In this document: positions 31,203 to 38,282 of the stretch, in pieces
How the letters are laid out: the number at the start of each line of letters is the position of its first letter
How positions within the stretch are numbered: position 1 is the stretch's first letter
DNA from: an uncultured Clostridia bacterium
GTDB taxonomy: Bacteria > Bacillota > Clostridia > Oscillospirales > Acutalibacteraceae
NCBI GenBank assembly: GCA_930990065.1
Contig: CAKNOA010000020.1
Coordinates: 1 to 38,282 of the forward strand
Reading direction: 5' to 3'
DNA: 38,282 nt
Notes under the pieces: model-generated
Seen by the model: the letters and a program-made list of their open reading frames with translations, nothing else
Told to the model about the DNA's origin: nothing
The model's database searches: none
Position numbers and translations under genes: made by a program

Positions 31203-31982
31203 ATGATTCGGGTTATCGCCAGTGATTACGATGGCACCTTTGGCACGCACTTGGGAATTCCGGAGGAAAATATCGAAGCGGTGCGCCGCTGGCAGAAAGC
31301 GGGCAATATTTTCTGTGTGCTGACCGGGCGGGAGCCGCTCAGCGCCATCAAGGTGCTCGACCAGTTCGGCGGGGTGTACGATTACCTGCTGGCCTGTTCC
31401 GGTGCGGTGCAGATGGATGCGCAAAACGAAATTTTCCACATGGAAAAACAGCCGGCCCACCTGCTGCCGGAAATTGCCTCTTACACGCTGACGCTGCCGG
31501 TCTTAAACTTCCGCGTCTTTGTGGGCAAGGAACGCCACCGGCTGTACATACCCGGCCGGGAACATGACTCCGAAGCCGGAAACCTGACCCCGGAAGACCT
31601 GGGCAAGCTGCCGTATTTTAACCAGTTTAGCCTCTTGTTTGACACCAACGAACAGGCCCAAGAATACTGCGATACCCTCAACGCCCGGTATGGCACGTAC
31701 ATTAACGCGTTGCGCAACAATAACTGCGTCGATGTGCCCATGGCCGGCTTCGATAAAACGGTAGGGCTGCGTCATTTCTTAGAGGCGCTGCATGTCCCGC
31801 AGGAGCAAGCCGTTACGGTGGGGGACAACTGCAACGATGTGCAGATGATCCGGGCCTTTTCCGGGTATGCCGTGAAAAACGGGGTGCCGGAACTGAAAGC
31901 CGCGGCCCATGGCGTGGTGGACAGCGTGGCAGCGCTGATCGACCAATTGCTGCGGGAAAACGAAGCCGAAGCAGCCCGTTAA
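31203..31982 (+). CDS. Cof-type HAD superfamily phosphatase
   Basis: A 259-residue HAD hydrolase with D8-Y-D10-G-T12 as motif I, L-T-G-R-E-P as motif II and G-D-N-C-N-D as motif IV, and the alpha/beta cap of the Cof group. It is different from the HAD gene at 13339-14220. Fifteen nt separate it from the glycosyltransferase, and a terminator follows, so it is the last gene of the prfB-glycan transcript. It might remove phosphate from a sugar or lipid intermediate of the glycan pathway; this rests on position only. The AAAGGGGGAA site supports the start. Confidence 0.88.
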   Translation: MIRVIASDYDGTFGTHLGIPEENIEAVRRWQKAGNIFCVLTGREPLSAIKVLDQFGGVYDYLLACSGAVQMDAQNEIFHMEKQPAHLLPEIASYTLTLPVLNFRVFVGKERHRLYIPGREHDSEAGNLTPEDLGKLPYFNQFSLLFDTNEQAQEYCDTLNARYGTYINALRNNNCVDVPMAGFDKTVGLRHFLEALHVPQEQAVTVGDNCNDVQMIRAFSGYAVKNGVPELKAAAHGVVDSVAALIDQLLRENEAEAAR

Positions 31983-32000
31983 ATCTTACATGAAAAGAGA

Positions 32001-32037
32001 AAAGCCGCACGGGGTCTACAACACCGTGAGGCTTTTT
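32001..32037 (+). terminator. Terminator of the prfB/glycan transcript
   Basis: AAAGCC-G-CACGG pairs with CCGTG-A-GGCTTT, followed by TTTT. It lies about 20 nt after the HAD stop codon. The gap 31983-32395 holds this, a second terminator, tRNA-Ser and the asnS promoter; nothing else was found. Confidence 0.75.
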
Positions 32038-32055
32038 TATAAGAAGATAGGGAAA

Positions 32056-32088
32056 AAAGAAAACCGTGATGGATTTTTCCATCACGGT
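32056..32088 (-). terminator. Terminator of tRNA-Ser
   Basis: An 11-bp stem ACCGTGATGGA / TCCATCACGGT around TTTT. On the minus strand it is followed by TTTTC and more T, directly after the tRNA CCA end. Confidence 0.75.
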
Positions 32089-32091
32089 CTT

Positions 32092-32178
32092 TGGCGGAGA
32101 GGAAGCGACTCGAACGCTCAATGCCTTGTGGGCACACCACATTTCCAATGTGGCTCCTTACCATTAGAATACCTCTCC
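32092..32178 (-). tRNA. tRNA-Ser (anticodon GGA)
   Basis: A class II tRNA of 87 nt including encoded CCA. Acceptor GGAGAGG pairs with CCTCTCC, with discriminator G as in tRNA-Ser. The anticodon stem CCACA/TGTGG holds GGA, and a long variable arm and the T-loop GTTCGAGTC follow on the minus strand. Confidence 0.95.
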
Positions 32179-32212
32179 ATGGCAATTCACTGTCGTTTCA
32201 GCGACGATCATT

Positions 32213-32241
32213 ATTATAGCAAATCCTTTTGAAAAATGCAA
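32213..32241 (-). promoter_or_regulatory. Promoter of tRNA-Ser
   Basis: On the minus strand TTGCAT (32236-32241), 17 bp, TGC-TATAAT (32213-32218). Confidence 0.78.
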
Positions 32242-32297
32242 GAGGAAAATGAAATTTTTTTTGATTTTTAAAAAACGGGCGGGTATCCGGTTGGCCC

Positions 32298-32325
32298 TTG
32301 CCACAGAAAACTTTCGTGTTATAAT
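32298..32325 (+). promoter_or_regulatory. Promoter of the asnS-lar operon
   Basis: TTGCCA (32298-32303), 16 bp, TATAAT (32320-32325). The leader is about 65 nt and contains a hairpin but no T-box sequence. Confidence 0.7.
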
Positions 32326-32341
32326 AGGGGGAGGGTATCCG

Positions 32342-32368
32342 GAGGAAAACGGGCGTTATGTTTTCCTC
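32342..32368 (+). promoter_or_regulatory. Hairpin in the asnS leader
   Basis: GAGGAAAAC and GTTTTCCTC form a perfect 9-bp stem around a 9-nt loop, 14 nt before the ribosome binding site. No U tract follows, so it is not a simple terminator. The left arm itself contains a GGAGGAAAA site, which the hairpin would hide. Confidence 0.45.
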
Positions 32369-32395
32369 ATTAGTCAACGAGAAGGAGTAATGACG

Positions 32396-33790
32396 ATGAA
32401 CCGAACTGAAATTGCGGCCCTGTATGCCGACGCTTCCGCTTTTGGTGGGAAGACGGTCACCGTGTGCGGATGGGTGCGTTCCATCCGTGACAGCAAGGCA
32501 CTGGGCTTTATCGACCTGAACGACGGCAGCTGCTTTAAAGGCGTGCAGATCGTGTTTGAAGACAGCAAAGTGGAAAATTTCCACGAAATCACCCGGCAGA
32601 ATGTAGGCTGTGCCCTGCGGGTTACCGGGGAATTGCTGCTCACGCCCCAGGCAAAGCAGCCCTTTGAAATCCATGCCCAGAAAATCGAAGTGGAAGGCGC
32701 TTCCACCCCCGATTATCCCCTGCAGAAAAAACGCCACACCATGGAATATTTGCGCACCATCGCCCATCTGCGCCCGCGTACCAATACGTTCAGCGCGGCG
32801 TTCCGGGTGCGTTCGGCGGCGGCCTTTGCCATTCACCGCTTTTTCCAGGAAAAGGGCTTTGTGTATGTCCACACGCCCCTGATCACCGGCAGTGACTGCG
32901 AAGGCGCCGGGGAAATGTTCCGCGTCACCACCCTGGACCCCGAAAATCCGCCCCGCACCGAAGACGGCAAAGTGGATTATAAGCAGGATTTTTTCCAAAA
33001 GCCCACGTCGCTGACCGTGTCCGGCCAGCTGGAAGCCGAATGCATGGCCATGGCCTTTGGCAAAGTGTATACCTTTGGGCCCACGTTCCGTGCCGAAAAA
33101 TCGTACACCCAGCGCCACGCGGCGGAATTCTGGATGATCGAACCGGAAATGGCGTTTTGCGATTTGCAGGAAGACATGCAGGTAGCCAAAGAGATGATCC
33201 AGTACGTGATCCGGTACGTCATGGACACCTGCCCGCAGGATTTGCAGTTCTTTAACCAGTTTGTGGACAAGGGCCTGCTGCAGCGGCTCGAACATGTGGC
33301 CACCAGCGATTTTGCCCAGGTCACGTATACGGAAGCGGTCGATATTTTGCAGAAGAACAACGATAAGTTCGAATACAAGGTATCCTGGGGCAGCGACTTG
33401 CAGACGGAACACGAAAAATACCTCACCGAACAGGTATTTGGCAAGCCCGTGTTTGTCACCGATTACCCCAAAGAGATCAAAGCCTTCTATATGCGGCAGA
33501 ACGACGACGGCAAAACCGTGGCGGCCGTGGATATGCTGGTGCCCGGCATTGGCGAAATTATCGGCGGCAGCCAGCGTGAGGAGCGGCTGGATGTGCTCAC
33601 GGCCCGCATGGAAGAACTGGGGCTCAACCAGGAAGATTACTGGTGGTACCTGGATCTGCGGCGGTATGGCGGTACCAAACACGCCGGGTTCGGCCTTGGC
33701 TTTGAACGGCTGATCATGTATTTGACCGGCATTGCCAACATTCGCGACGTGCTGCCCTTCCCGCGTACCACGGGCACGGCGGAGTTTTAA
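32396..33790 (+). CDS. asnS: Asparaginyl-tRNA synthetase
   Basis: A 464-residue class IIb synthetase. The N-terminal OB fold ([14 protein letters not shown]) binds the anticodon. Class II motif 2 is seen around [11 protein letters not shown] and motif 3 as [12 protein letters not shown]. It charges tRNA-Asn with asparagine, so this organism does not depend only on tRNA-dependent amidation. ATG at 32396 lies 8 nt after AAGGAG; ATG at 32390 is too close. It is followed after 3 nt by larE, so the lar genes are read from the same message. Confidence 0.96.
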   Translation: MNRTEIAALYADASAFGGKTVTVCGWVRSIRDSKALGFIDLNDGSCFKGVQIVFEDSKVENFHEITRQNVGCALRVTGELLLTPQAKQPFEIHAQKIEVEGASTPDYPLQKKRHTMEYLRTIAHLRPRTNTFSAAFRVRSAAAFAIHRFFQEKGFVYVHTPLITGSDCEGAGEMFRVTTLDPENPPRTEDGKVDYKQDFFQKPTSLTVSGQLEAECMAMAFGKVYTFGPTFRAEKSYTQRHAAEFWMIEPEMAFCDLQEDMQVAKEMIQYVIRYVMDTCPQDLQFFNQFVDKGLLQRLEHVATSDFAQVTYTEAVDILQKNNDKFEYKVSWGSDLQTEHEKYLTEQVFGKPVFVTDYPKEIKAFYMRQNDDGKTVAAVDMLVPGIGEIIGGSQREERLDVLTARMEELGLNQEDYWWYLDLRRYGGTKHAGFGLGFERLIMYLTGIANIRDVLPFPRTTGTAEF

Positions 33791-33793
33791 GCG

Positions 33794-34624
33794 ATGAGCC
33801 GCGAGTGGGACTCGTTACGGGAAGCGCTGCGCCCTTTGTGTGAAAAGGGGCTGTGCCTCGCCTTTTCCGGCGGGGTCGACAGTGCGGTGGTCTTGGCGGC
33901 GGCGGTTTCGCTGCATCCGGTTAAACCAGTGGAAGCCGTCCTGTTTGCCACCCAGTTGCACCCGGCCGCCGAAGAGAGCGAAGCGCGGAAACTGTGTGAG
34001 GAACTGCACACACCGCTGACCGTCTTACACATCGATGAATTTGCCGATCCGGCGATTATGCAAAACCCGCCGGACCGGTGTTATCACTGTAAAAAACGGT
34101 TATTTAAAACCCTGTGGGAGAGGGCCCGTGCCATCGGGTACGGGGCCTGTGCCGACGGGACCAATGCCGACGATAGGCTTACCTACCGGCCGGGCTTGCG
34201 GGCGCTGCAGGAGCTTTCCATCGAAAGCCCCTTACTGCAGTGCGGCTTTCACAAAGCCCAGGTGCGGGCCCTGGCGGCTGAACAGGGGCTTTCCGTGCAG
34301 AAAAAGCCCAGCACGCCTTGTTTAGCGACCCGGCTGCCCTATGGGACGCCCATTACCCGGGAGGCGCTGCAAAAAATCGAGCAGGGGGAAACCTGGTTAA
34401 AAGAAAACGGATTCCCCGGCGGGCGCGTGCGGCTGCATGGGGATGTGGCCCGCATTGAGGTGCCGCCGGAGGATTTGCCGCGCTTTTTTGCGCTGCGGGA
34501 TAGGGTGGTACCGGCGTTTAAGCAAATGGGCTTTTGGTATGTGACGCTGGATCTGGAAGGGTTCCGGTCCGGCAGTATGGATGAACCGCTGGGGCTGAAG
34601 GCTCCGGGGGAAAACCGGCGCTAA
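33794..34624 (+). CDS. larE: NPN cofactor sulfur transferase LarE, three-cysteine type
   Basis: A 276-residue ATP-pyrophosphatase-type protein. The PP-loop is F-S-G-G-V-D-S near residue 25. LarE adds sulfur to the biscarboxylated pyridinium nucleotide precursor of the nickel-pincer (NPN) cofactor. Lactobacillus plantarum LarE, as I recall it, gives up the sulfur of one Cys (C176). Here a Cys also falls at 176 (T-P-C-L-A-T-R), and two more stand at C96 and C99 (D-R-C-Y-H-C-K) where that protein has none. Three-cysteine LarE proteins are known to hold a [4Fe-4S] cluster and to transfer sulfur without self-sacrifice. It starts 3 nt after asnS and is followed by larB. Confidence 0.93.
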   Translation: MSREWDSLREALRPLCEKGLCLAFSGGVDSAVVLAAAVSLHPVKPVEAVLFATQLHPAAEESEARKLCEELHTPLTVLHIDEFADPAIMQNPPDRCYHCKKRLFKTLWERARAIGYGACADGTNADDRLTYRPGLRALQELSIESPLLQCGFHKAQVRALAAEQGLSVQKKPSTPCLATRLPYGTPITREALQKIEQGETWLKENGFPGGRVRLHGDVARIEVPPEDLPRFFALRDRVVPAFKQMGFWYVTLDLEGFRSGSMDEPLGLKAPGENRR

Positions 34625-34651
34625 GCCGGCCGGAAAGGAGACGATCGACCC

Positions 34652-35422
34652 GTGAAAACCGAAGAGCTGCTGCGGGCTGTACAGGCGGGGGACTGTTCGG
34701 TGGAACAAGCCATGGAACAGCTCAAAACCCTGCCGTATGAAAATATGGGGTATGCCCGGCTGGATCATCACCGGGCCCTGCGCACCGGGTTCCCGGAGGT
34801 GATTTTCAGCCAGGGTAAAACCGTATCCCATATGGCCGAAATTTTTCAGCATTTGTATGAACGCAGCGGAACGGTACTGGCCACCCGTGCCAGTAGGGAG
34901 CAATATGAAGCAGCCCGGGCGCTGGTGCCCGAGGCCGTGTATAACGACATGGCCCGCACGGTCACCGTGGGCATGAAACCCGAAAGCGAACGCCCCGGGC
35001 TGATTGCCGTGTGTACCGGCGGCACGGCCGACATTCCCGTGGCGGAAGAAGCGGCGGTTACCGCCGAAATGTGCGGCGCAAAAGCGCTGCGGATTTTCGA
35101 TATCGGCGTTTCGGGGCTGCACCGGCTGCTGTCGGCGCTGCCCGACATTCGCCATGCCAATGCCATTGTAGCGGTGGCCGGTATGGAAGGAGCGCTGGCG
35201 TCGGTATTGGCCGGTCAGGTGGATAAACCCGTCATCGCCGTTCCCACCAGTGTGGGGTACGGCGCGAATTTTGGTGGGTTGTCGGCGTTGCTCACCATGG
35301 TGAATTCCTGCGCGGCGGGGATCAGCGTGGTGAATATCGACAACGGGTTTGGCGGCGGCTATCAGGCCGCCCAGATTAACCGGCTGGTTACAAACGCGGC
35401 CAACAAGGAGGAGCATCAGTGA
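34652..35422 (+). CDS. larB: NPN cofactor biosynthesis protein LarB
   Basis: A 256-residue LarB. The C-terminal part resembles AIR carboxylase (PurE): C-T-G-G-T-A-D-I-P-V-A-E-E-A, V-A-V-A-G-M-E-G-A-L-A-S-V, P-T-S-V-G-Y-G-A-N-F-G-G. LarB carboxylates and hydrolyses nicotinic acid adenine dinucleotide to the biscarboxylic pyridinium mononucleotide, the first step to the NPN cofactor. It begins with GTG after AAAGGAG and its stop overlaps the larC start (GTGA). The N-terminal about 90 residues form the helical LarB-specific part. Cytoplasmic; full length. Confidence 0.95.
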   Translation: MKTEELLRAVQAGDCSVEQAMEQLKTLPYENMGYARLDHHRALRTGFPEVIFSQGKTVSHMAEIFQHLYERSGTVLATRASREQYEAARALVPEAVYNDMARTVTVGMKPESERPGLIAVCTGGTADIPVAEEAAVTAEMCGAKALRIFDIGVSGLHRLLSALPDIRHANAIVAVAGMEGALASVLAGQVDKPVIAVPTSVGYGANFGGLSALLTMVNSCAAGISVVNIDNGFGGGYQAAQINRLVTNAANKEEHQ

Positions 35423-36699
35423 AAACCCTATATTTGGAATGTTATTCCGGCATCAGCGGCGACATGACGGTGGCCGCACTGCTGGATTTGGGCGCCAGCG
35501 AAGACGTGCTGCGCCATGCGCTGGAAAGTTTACAGGTGCCGGGATATACCCTGCAGATTAGCCGGGTGAATAAAATGGGCGTGATGGCGGCAGATTTTGA
35601 TGTGCAGCTGGACGAAATGGGGGATGGGCACAGCCATCCGCATGACCACGATCATGATCACAGCGATGACCATGACCATGAGCCCCATCATCACCACCAT
35701 CACCATCATGACCACGGCCATCTCCATGTACACCGGGGCCTGCCGGAAATCCTGGAAATTCTGGCGCACGGGGATTTGACGCCCCGCGCCAGACAAATGG
35801 CGGAAAAAGTCTTCCGGGTCCTGGCGGAAGCGGAGGGAACCGTGCACGGCCTGCCGCCCGAAGAAGTACACTTCCACGAAGTGGGCGCGGTGGACTCCAT
35901 TGTGGATATTGTGGGAGCCTGTGTGTGTCTCGATAACCTGGGCATCGACGAAATTTACCACAGCCAGGTGTATGAGGGAACCGGGTGGGTGAACTGCGCC
36001 CACGGGCGTATGCCGGTTCCGGCCCCGGCCGTAATGCAGCTGGCCCGTTTGGGCGGTTTTCCGCTGCGGATTACCGAAGCCCCCGGCGAAATGGTGACGC
36101 CTACCGGCGCCGCGATTTTGACGGCCCTGGCCCGGCACGAAAAGCCCGGCCCCTTTACGGTGCAGAAAATCGGTGTAGGCGCCGGGAAAAAAGATTTTGC
36201 CCACGCCAACATCCTGCGTGCCATGCTGATTGAACCCCAAATGGGCGAATCGGACATACCGGACGAAGTGGTGGAAATGACCAGCCATATTGACGACGCC
36301 ACCGGGGAAGAACTGGCGCTGTGCCGGGAGCATTTGCTGCAAAACGGTGCGTTGGATGCGGCATTTTTGCCCCTGTACATGAAAAAAGGCCGCCCGGCCT
36401 GGCAGTTTACCGTTTTGTGCCGCCCGGGGCAGGAAAAGGGGATGGCCCGTCAGCTGTTTTTGGATACCACAGCCATCGGGGTGCGGTATGAAACCAAAAA
36501 GCGGTTTGTGATGGAACGGCACAATCATAACGTGGCAACGCCCTATGGCGATGTGATGGTGAAAGTATGCCGGTTTGGCGATGTGACGAAAGTCTATGCG
36601 GAATATGAATCGGCAAAGGCAGCAGCCGAAAAGGCCGGTGTCCCTCTGCGGGATGTGATGCAAATAGCGGTGCAGGCCTGGAACGAAAACCAAAACTGA
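35419..36699 (+). CDS. larC: Nickel insertion protein LarC, single continuous frame, His-rich
   Basis: A 426-residue LarC. It inserts nickel into the sulfur-bearing pyridinium nucleotide in a CTP-dependent reaction, giving the mature NPN cofactor. The N-terminal Y-L-E-C-Y-S-G-I-S-G-D-M and the H-F-H-E-V-G-A-V-D-S-I-V-D segment are typical. Residues about 70-105 form a stretch very rich in His and Asp, with a run of eight His, which probably holds nickel. In L. plantarum larC is split and joined by ribosomal frameshifting; here it is one frame. GTG at 35419 overlaps the larB stop and follows AAGGAGG. Last gene of the asnS-larEBC transcript. No larA is in the window. Confidence 0.95.
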   Translation: MKTLYLECYSGISGDMTVAALLDLGASEDVLRHALESLQVPGYTLQISRVNKMGVMAADFDVQLDEMGDGHSHPHDHDHDHSDDHDHEPHHHHHHHHDHGHLHVHRGLPEILEILAHGDLTPRARQMAEKVFRVLAEAEGTVHGLPPEEVHFHEVGAVDSIVDIVGACVCLDNLGIDEIYHSQVYEGTGWVNCAHGRMPVPAPAVMQLARLGGFPLRITEAPGEMVTPTGAAILTALARHEKPGPFTVQKIGVGAGKKDFAHANILRAMLIEPQMGESDIPDEVVEMTSHIDDATGEELALCREHLLQNGALDAAFLPLYMKKGRPAWQFTVLCRPGQEKGMARQLFLDTTAIGVRYETKKRFVMERHNHNVATPYGDVMVKVCRFGDVTKVYAEYESAKAAAEKAGVPLRDVMQIAVQAWNENQN

Positions 36700-36730
36700 A
36701 AAAACGGGAGGCCGGTGGGGCAATCAGCCC

Positions 36731-36756
36731 AAAAAATTCATATACGGGAATTTTTT
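36731..36756 (+). repeat. AT-rich inverted repeat after larC
   Basis: AAAAAATTC and GAATTTTTT form a 9-bp stem around an 8-nt loop, just before the next promoter. It is poor in GC, so its value as a terminator for the lar operon is doubtful; no better one is present in this gap. Confidence 0.4.
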
Positions 36757-36757
36757 C

Positions 36758-36787
36758 TTGTCAAAAAAGCGGATTTTTGCATAGAAT
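36758..36787 (+). promoter_or_regulatory. Promoter of the aspartate-type aminotransferase gene
   Basis: TTGTCA (36758-36763), 18 bp, TAGAAT (36782-36787), about 100 bp upstream of the gene. Confidence 0.55.
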
Positions 36788-36889
36788 AATGGGAAAACTT
36801 GCATTTTTCTCCCTCTGCGCGTAAAATATCATAGGAATAATGAAAGAAATGTTTTGCGGAATTTCAAAAATCCCGCTATAAGGAGATTG

Positions 36890-38167
36890 ATGACAATGAC
36901 CGGTTCCGTTGCGAACAAGGAAACCCTTTTGCAGAAAAAGCAGGAATTGCAGCGCGCCTATGAAGCGTTCAAGGCCCAAGGTCTTTCCCTGAATATGGCC
37001 CGCGGTAAACCCAGCGTGGAGCAGATCCGTCTTTCCGATGCCATGCAGAATATGACGTTTACGGAAGAAGATTATTTTGTAAACGGCAACGATATCCGCA
37101 GCTACGGCATGCTGGAAGGGCTGCCCCAGGCGCGTAAGCTGTTCAGCGATCTGCTGGGTGTTCCGGCGGAAAACGTGCTGATTGGCACCAACAGCAGCCT
37201 GAACCTGATGTTTGACGCCGTTGCCATGGGGTATACGAAAGGGTTTTCCGGCTGTGAACCCTGGTGCCGCCAGGAAAATGTCACGTTCCTGTGCCCGGTG
37301 CCCGGTTATGACCGGCACTTTGCCATTACGGAATATTTTGGCCTGAACATGGTTAATATCCCTATGACAGAGGATGGGCCCGACATGGATCAGGTCGAAG
37401 AACTGGTGAAAAACCCCTGCGTCAAGGGGATTTGGTGTGTGCCTAAATATGCAAACCCCGACGGCACCACGTATAGCGACGAAACCGTGCGCCGTATGGC
37501 GGCCCTGTCGCCCGCGGCCAAAGATTTCCGCATTTACTGGGACAATGCCTATGCGGTGCATGACCTGTATGACGAAACCACGCCGCTTTTGAACCTGTAC
37601 GAAGAATGCCAGAAAGCCGGACATCCGGAAATGCCGCTGATCTTTTCGTCCTTTGCCAAGGTGGTATATCCCAGCAGCAGCATTTCGGCAGTGGCAGCCG
37701 GTCCCCAGACCTTCAAAGCCCTTTTGGATGCCGCTTCGTACCAGATGATTGGCCGGGATAAAGTCAACCAACTGCGCTGCGTACGCTTTTTCGGCGATGC
37801 CGACGGGGTAAAAGCCCATATGAAAAAACATGCAGCCCTGCTGCGTCCGAAATTTGAAGCGATTTTGGCGATCCTGGACGAAGAACTGGGCGGGAAGAAC
37901 GTGGCCCGCTGGAGCCGTCCCCGCGGTGGCTATTTTATCAGTGTGGACGTTATGCCCGGTTGCGCCAAACGGGTGGTGGAACTGTGCCGCCAGGGCGGTG
38001 TGACGCTGACCGGGGCCGGAGCGACGTTCCCGTTCCACAAGGATCCCGCAGACAGCAATATCCGCATTGCCCCGTCGCTGCCGCCGGTGGAAGAACTGGT
38101 CAAAGCGATGGAACTATTCTGCATTTGTGTGCAGCTGGCAGCGGTGGAAAAAGAGCTTTCGGAATAA
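36890..38167 (+). CDS. Aspartate aminotransferase-like PLP enzyme (subgroup Ic type)
   Basis: A 425-residue fold-type I aminotransferase of the group that includes the corynebacterial aspartate aminotransferase. It has N-M-A-R-G-K-P near the N-terminus, G-T-N-S-S-L-N-L-M, C-V-P-K-Y-A-N-P-D-G-T-T-Y-S and D-N-A-Y-A-V-H-D-L for cofactor binding. The Schiff-base lysine is likely K257 in S-S-F-A-K-V. It probably moves amino groups between aspartate (or alanine) and 2-oxoglutarate. ATG at 36890 is 4 nt from AAGGAG and ATG at 36896 is 10 nt; either may be used. It has its own promoter and stands alone. It is intact, unlike the two aminotransferases in the 4-8 kb region. Confidence 0.88.
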   Translation: MTMTGSVANKETLLQKKQELQRAYEAFKAQGLSLNMARGKPSVEQIRLSDAMQNMTFTEEDYFVNGNDIRSYGMLEGLPQARKLFSDLLGVPAENVLIGTNSSLNLMFDAVAMGYTKGFSGCEPWCRQENVTFLCPVPGYDRHFAITEYFGLNMVNIPMTEDGPDMDQVEELVKNPCVKGIWCVPKYANPDGTTYSDETVRRMAALSPAAKDFRIYWDNAYAVHDLYDETTPLLNLYEECQKAGHPEMPLIFSSFAKVVYPSSSISAVAAGPQTFKALLDAASYQMIGRDKVNQLRCVRFFGDADGVKAHMKKHAALLRPKFEAILAILDEELGGKNVARWSRPRGGYFISVDVMPGCAKRVVELCRQGGVTLTGAGATFPFHKDPADSNIRIAPSLPPVEELVKAMELFCICVQLAAVEKELSE

Positions 38168-38229
38168 CCGTTCCTTTCCTATTATAAATATGTAAGGCAA
38201 TGCATAAAAAAACAGCCCGTAACGGCCAT

Positions 38230-38282
38230 TGAAGTGACCCCAAAAAGTTAGACAATATTTGAAGGCAAAAATTATTTAAGCA
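38230..38282 (+). mobile_element. Probable left end of an IS3-family element (cut by the window edge)
   Basis: TGAAGTGACCCCAAAAAGTT followed by AGACA has the form of the terminal inverted repeat of IS3-family (IS150-like) elements, which begin with TG and a CCC(A)5GTT-type core. Only 53 nt are visible, with no transposase. Just before it, aaaaaacagcccgtaacgg (about 38207-38225) looks like the left arm and loop of a terminator whose right arm is missing. Confidence 0.55.

Noticed and set aside
32326-32395. A T-box riboswitch before asnS
   Set aside because: The leader is only about 65-70 nt and no T-box consensus or specifier structure is visible.
32198-33682. A 494-codon minus-strand frame over asnS
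   Set aside because: Antisense shadow of a clear asparaginyl-tRNA synthetase; no family features.
35640-35735. The CAT/CAC-rich stretch in larC as a DNA repeat or CRISPR
   Set aside because: It is a coding His/Asp-rich metal-binding stretch; codons vary and there are no spacers.
35419-36699. Frameshift split of larC as in Lactobacillus
   Set aside because: One continuous frame covers both the N- and C-terminal LarC parts.

Overview
The window reads as chromosomal DNA of a spore-forming, anaerobic, moderately GC-rich clostridial Firmicute, plausibly of the Oscillospiraceae/Ruminococcaceae type. Supporting this are spmA/spmB spore maturation genes, a clostridial Feo layout (feoA-feoA-feoB-Cys-rich peptide), a clostridial cellobiose phosphorylase, AGGAGG-type ribosome binding sites and canonical TTGACA/TATAAT promoters. 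The lineage is inferred from gene content; no marker gene was searched.

Layout. (1) 85-3912: a cupin gene diverges from an iron-uptake operon whose promoter and leader carry three copies of a GTTAG-N6-CTAAC palindrome. (2) 3991-10011: an eroding nitrogen-compound catabolic locus. It holds a 5'-truncated class III aminotransferase joined head to head to a 5'-truncated D-2-hydroxyacid dehydrogenase, an amidohydrolase with a Gln in place of the usual catalytic Glu, a frameshifted HisC-like aminotransferase, a carbamoylase-type M20 hydrolase and a uracil phosphoribosyltransferase paralogue with a changed PRPP loop. (3) 10031-14270: tRNA-Leu, a PadR regulator and spmAB sharing a palindromic operator motif, then an MFS transporter/HAD phosphatase pair. 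(4) 14301-19549: cellobiose phosphorylase, divergent from a two-domain polyphosphate:AMP phosphotransferase, then a histidine phosphatase. (5) 19583-22894: a GLUG-repeat lipoprotein and a beta-lactamase-fold hydrolase. (6) 22913-26282: rpsF-ssb-rpsR, and galU downstream of a zinc-ribbon membrane protein. (7) 26347-32037: prfB (no programmed frameshift), a flippase, two glycosyltransferases and a HAD phosphatase. (8) 32056-36787: tRNA-Ser, asnS and the larE-larB-larC nickel-pincer cofactor operon. (9) 36890-38282: an aspartate-type aminotransferase and the probable left end of an IS3-family element.

How they work together. Feo proteins import Fe(II). Cellobiose phosphorylase makes glucose-1-phosphate, which GalU can activate to UDP-glucose for the glycan genes. 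LarE/B/C build the NPN nickel cofactor for a LarA-type racemase or epimerase that is not in this window. The locus at 4-10 kb looks like an aminotransferase/amidohydrolase/carbamoylase route, possibly for pyrimidine or hydantoin-like compounds, that is being lost or repurposed.

No CRISPR array, prophage or recognisable defence system was seen. The least ordinary parts are the double-truncation junction near 4.91 kb, the variant UPRT, the PadR/spmAB operator pair and the three-cysteine LarE. All functional statements rest on reading motifs by eye; no database search was possible.
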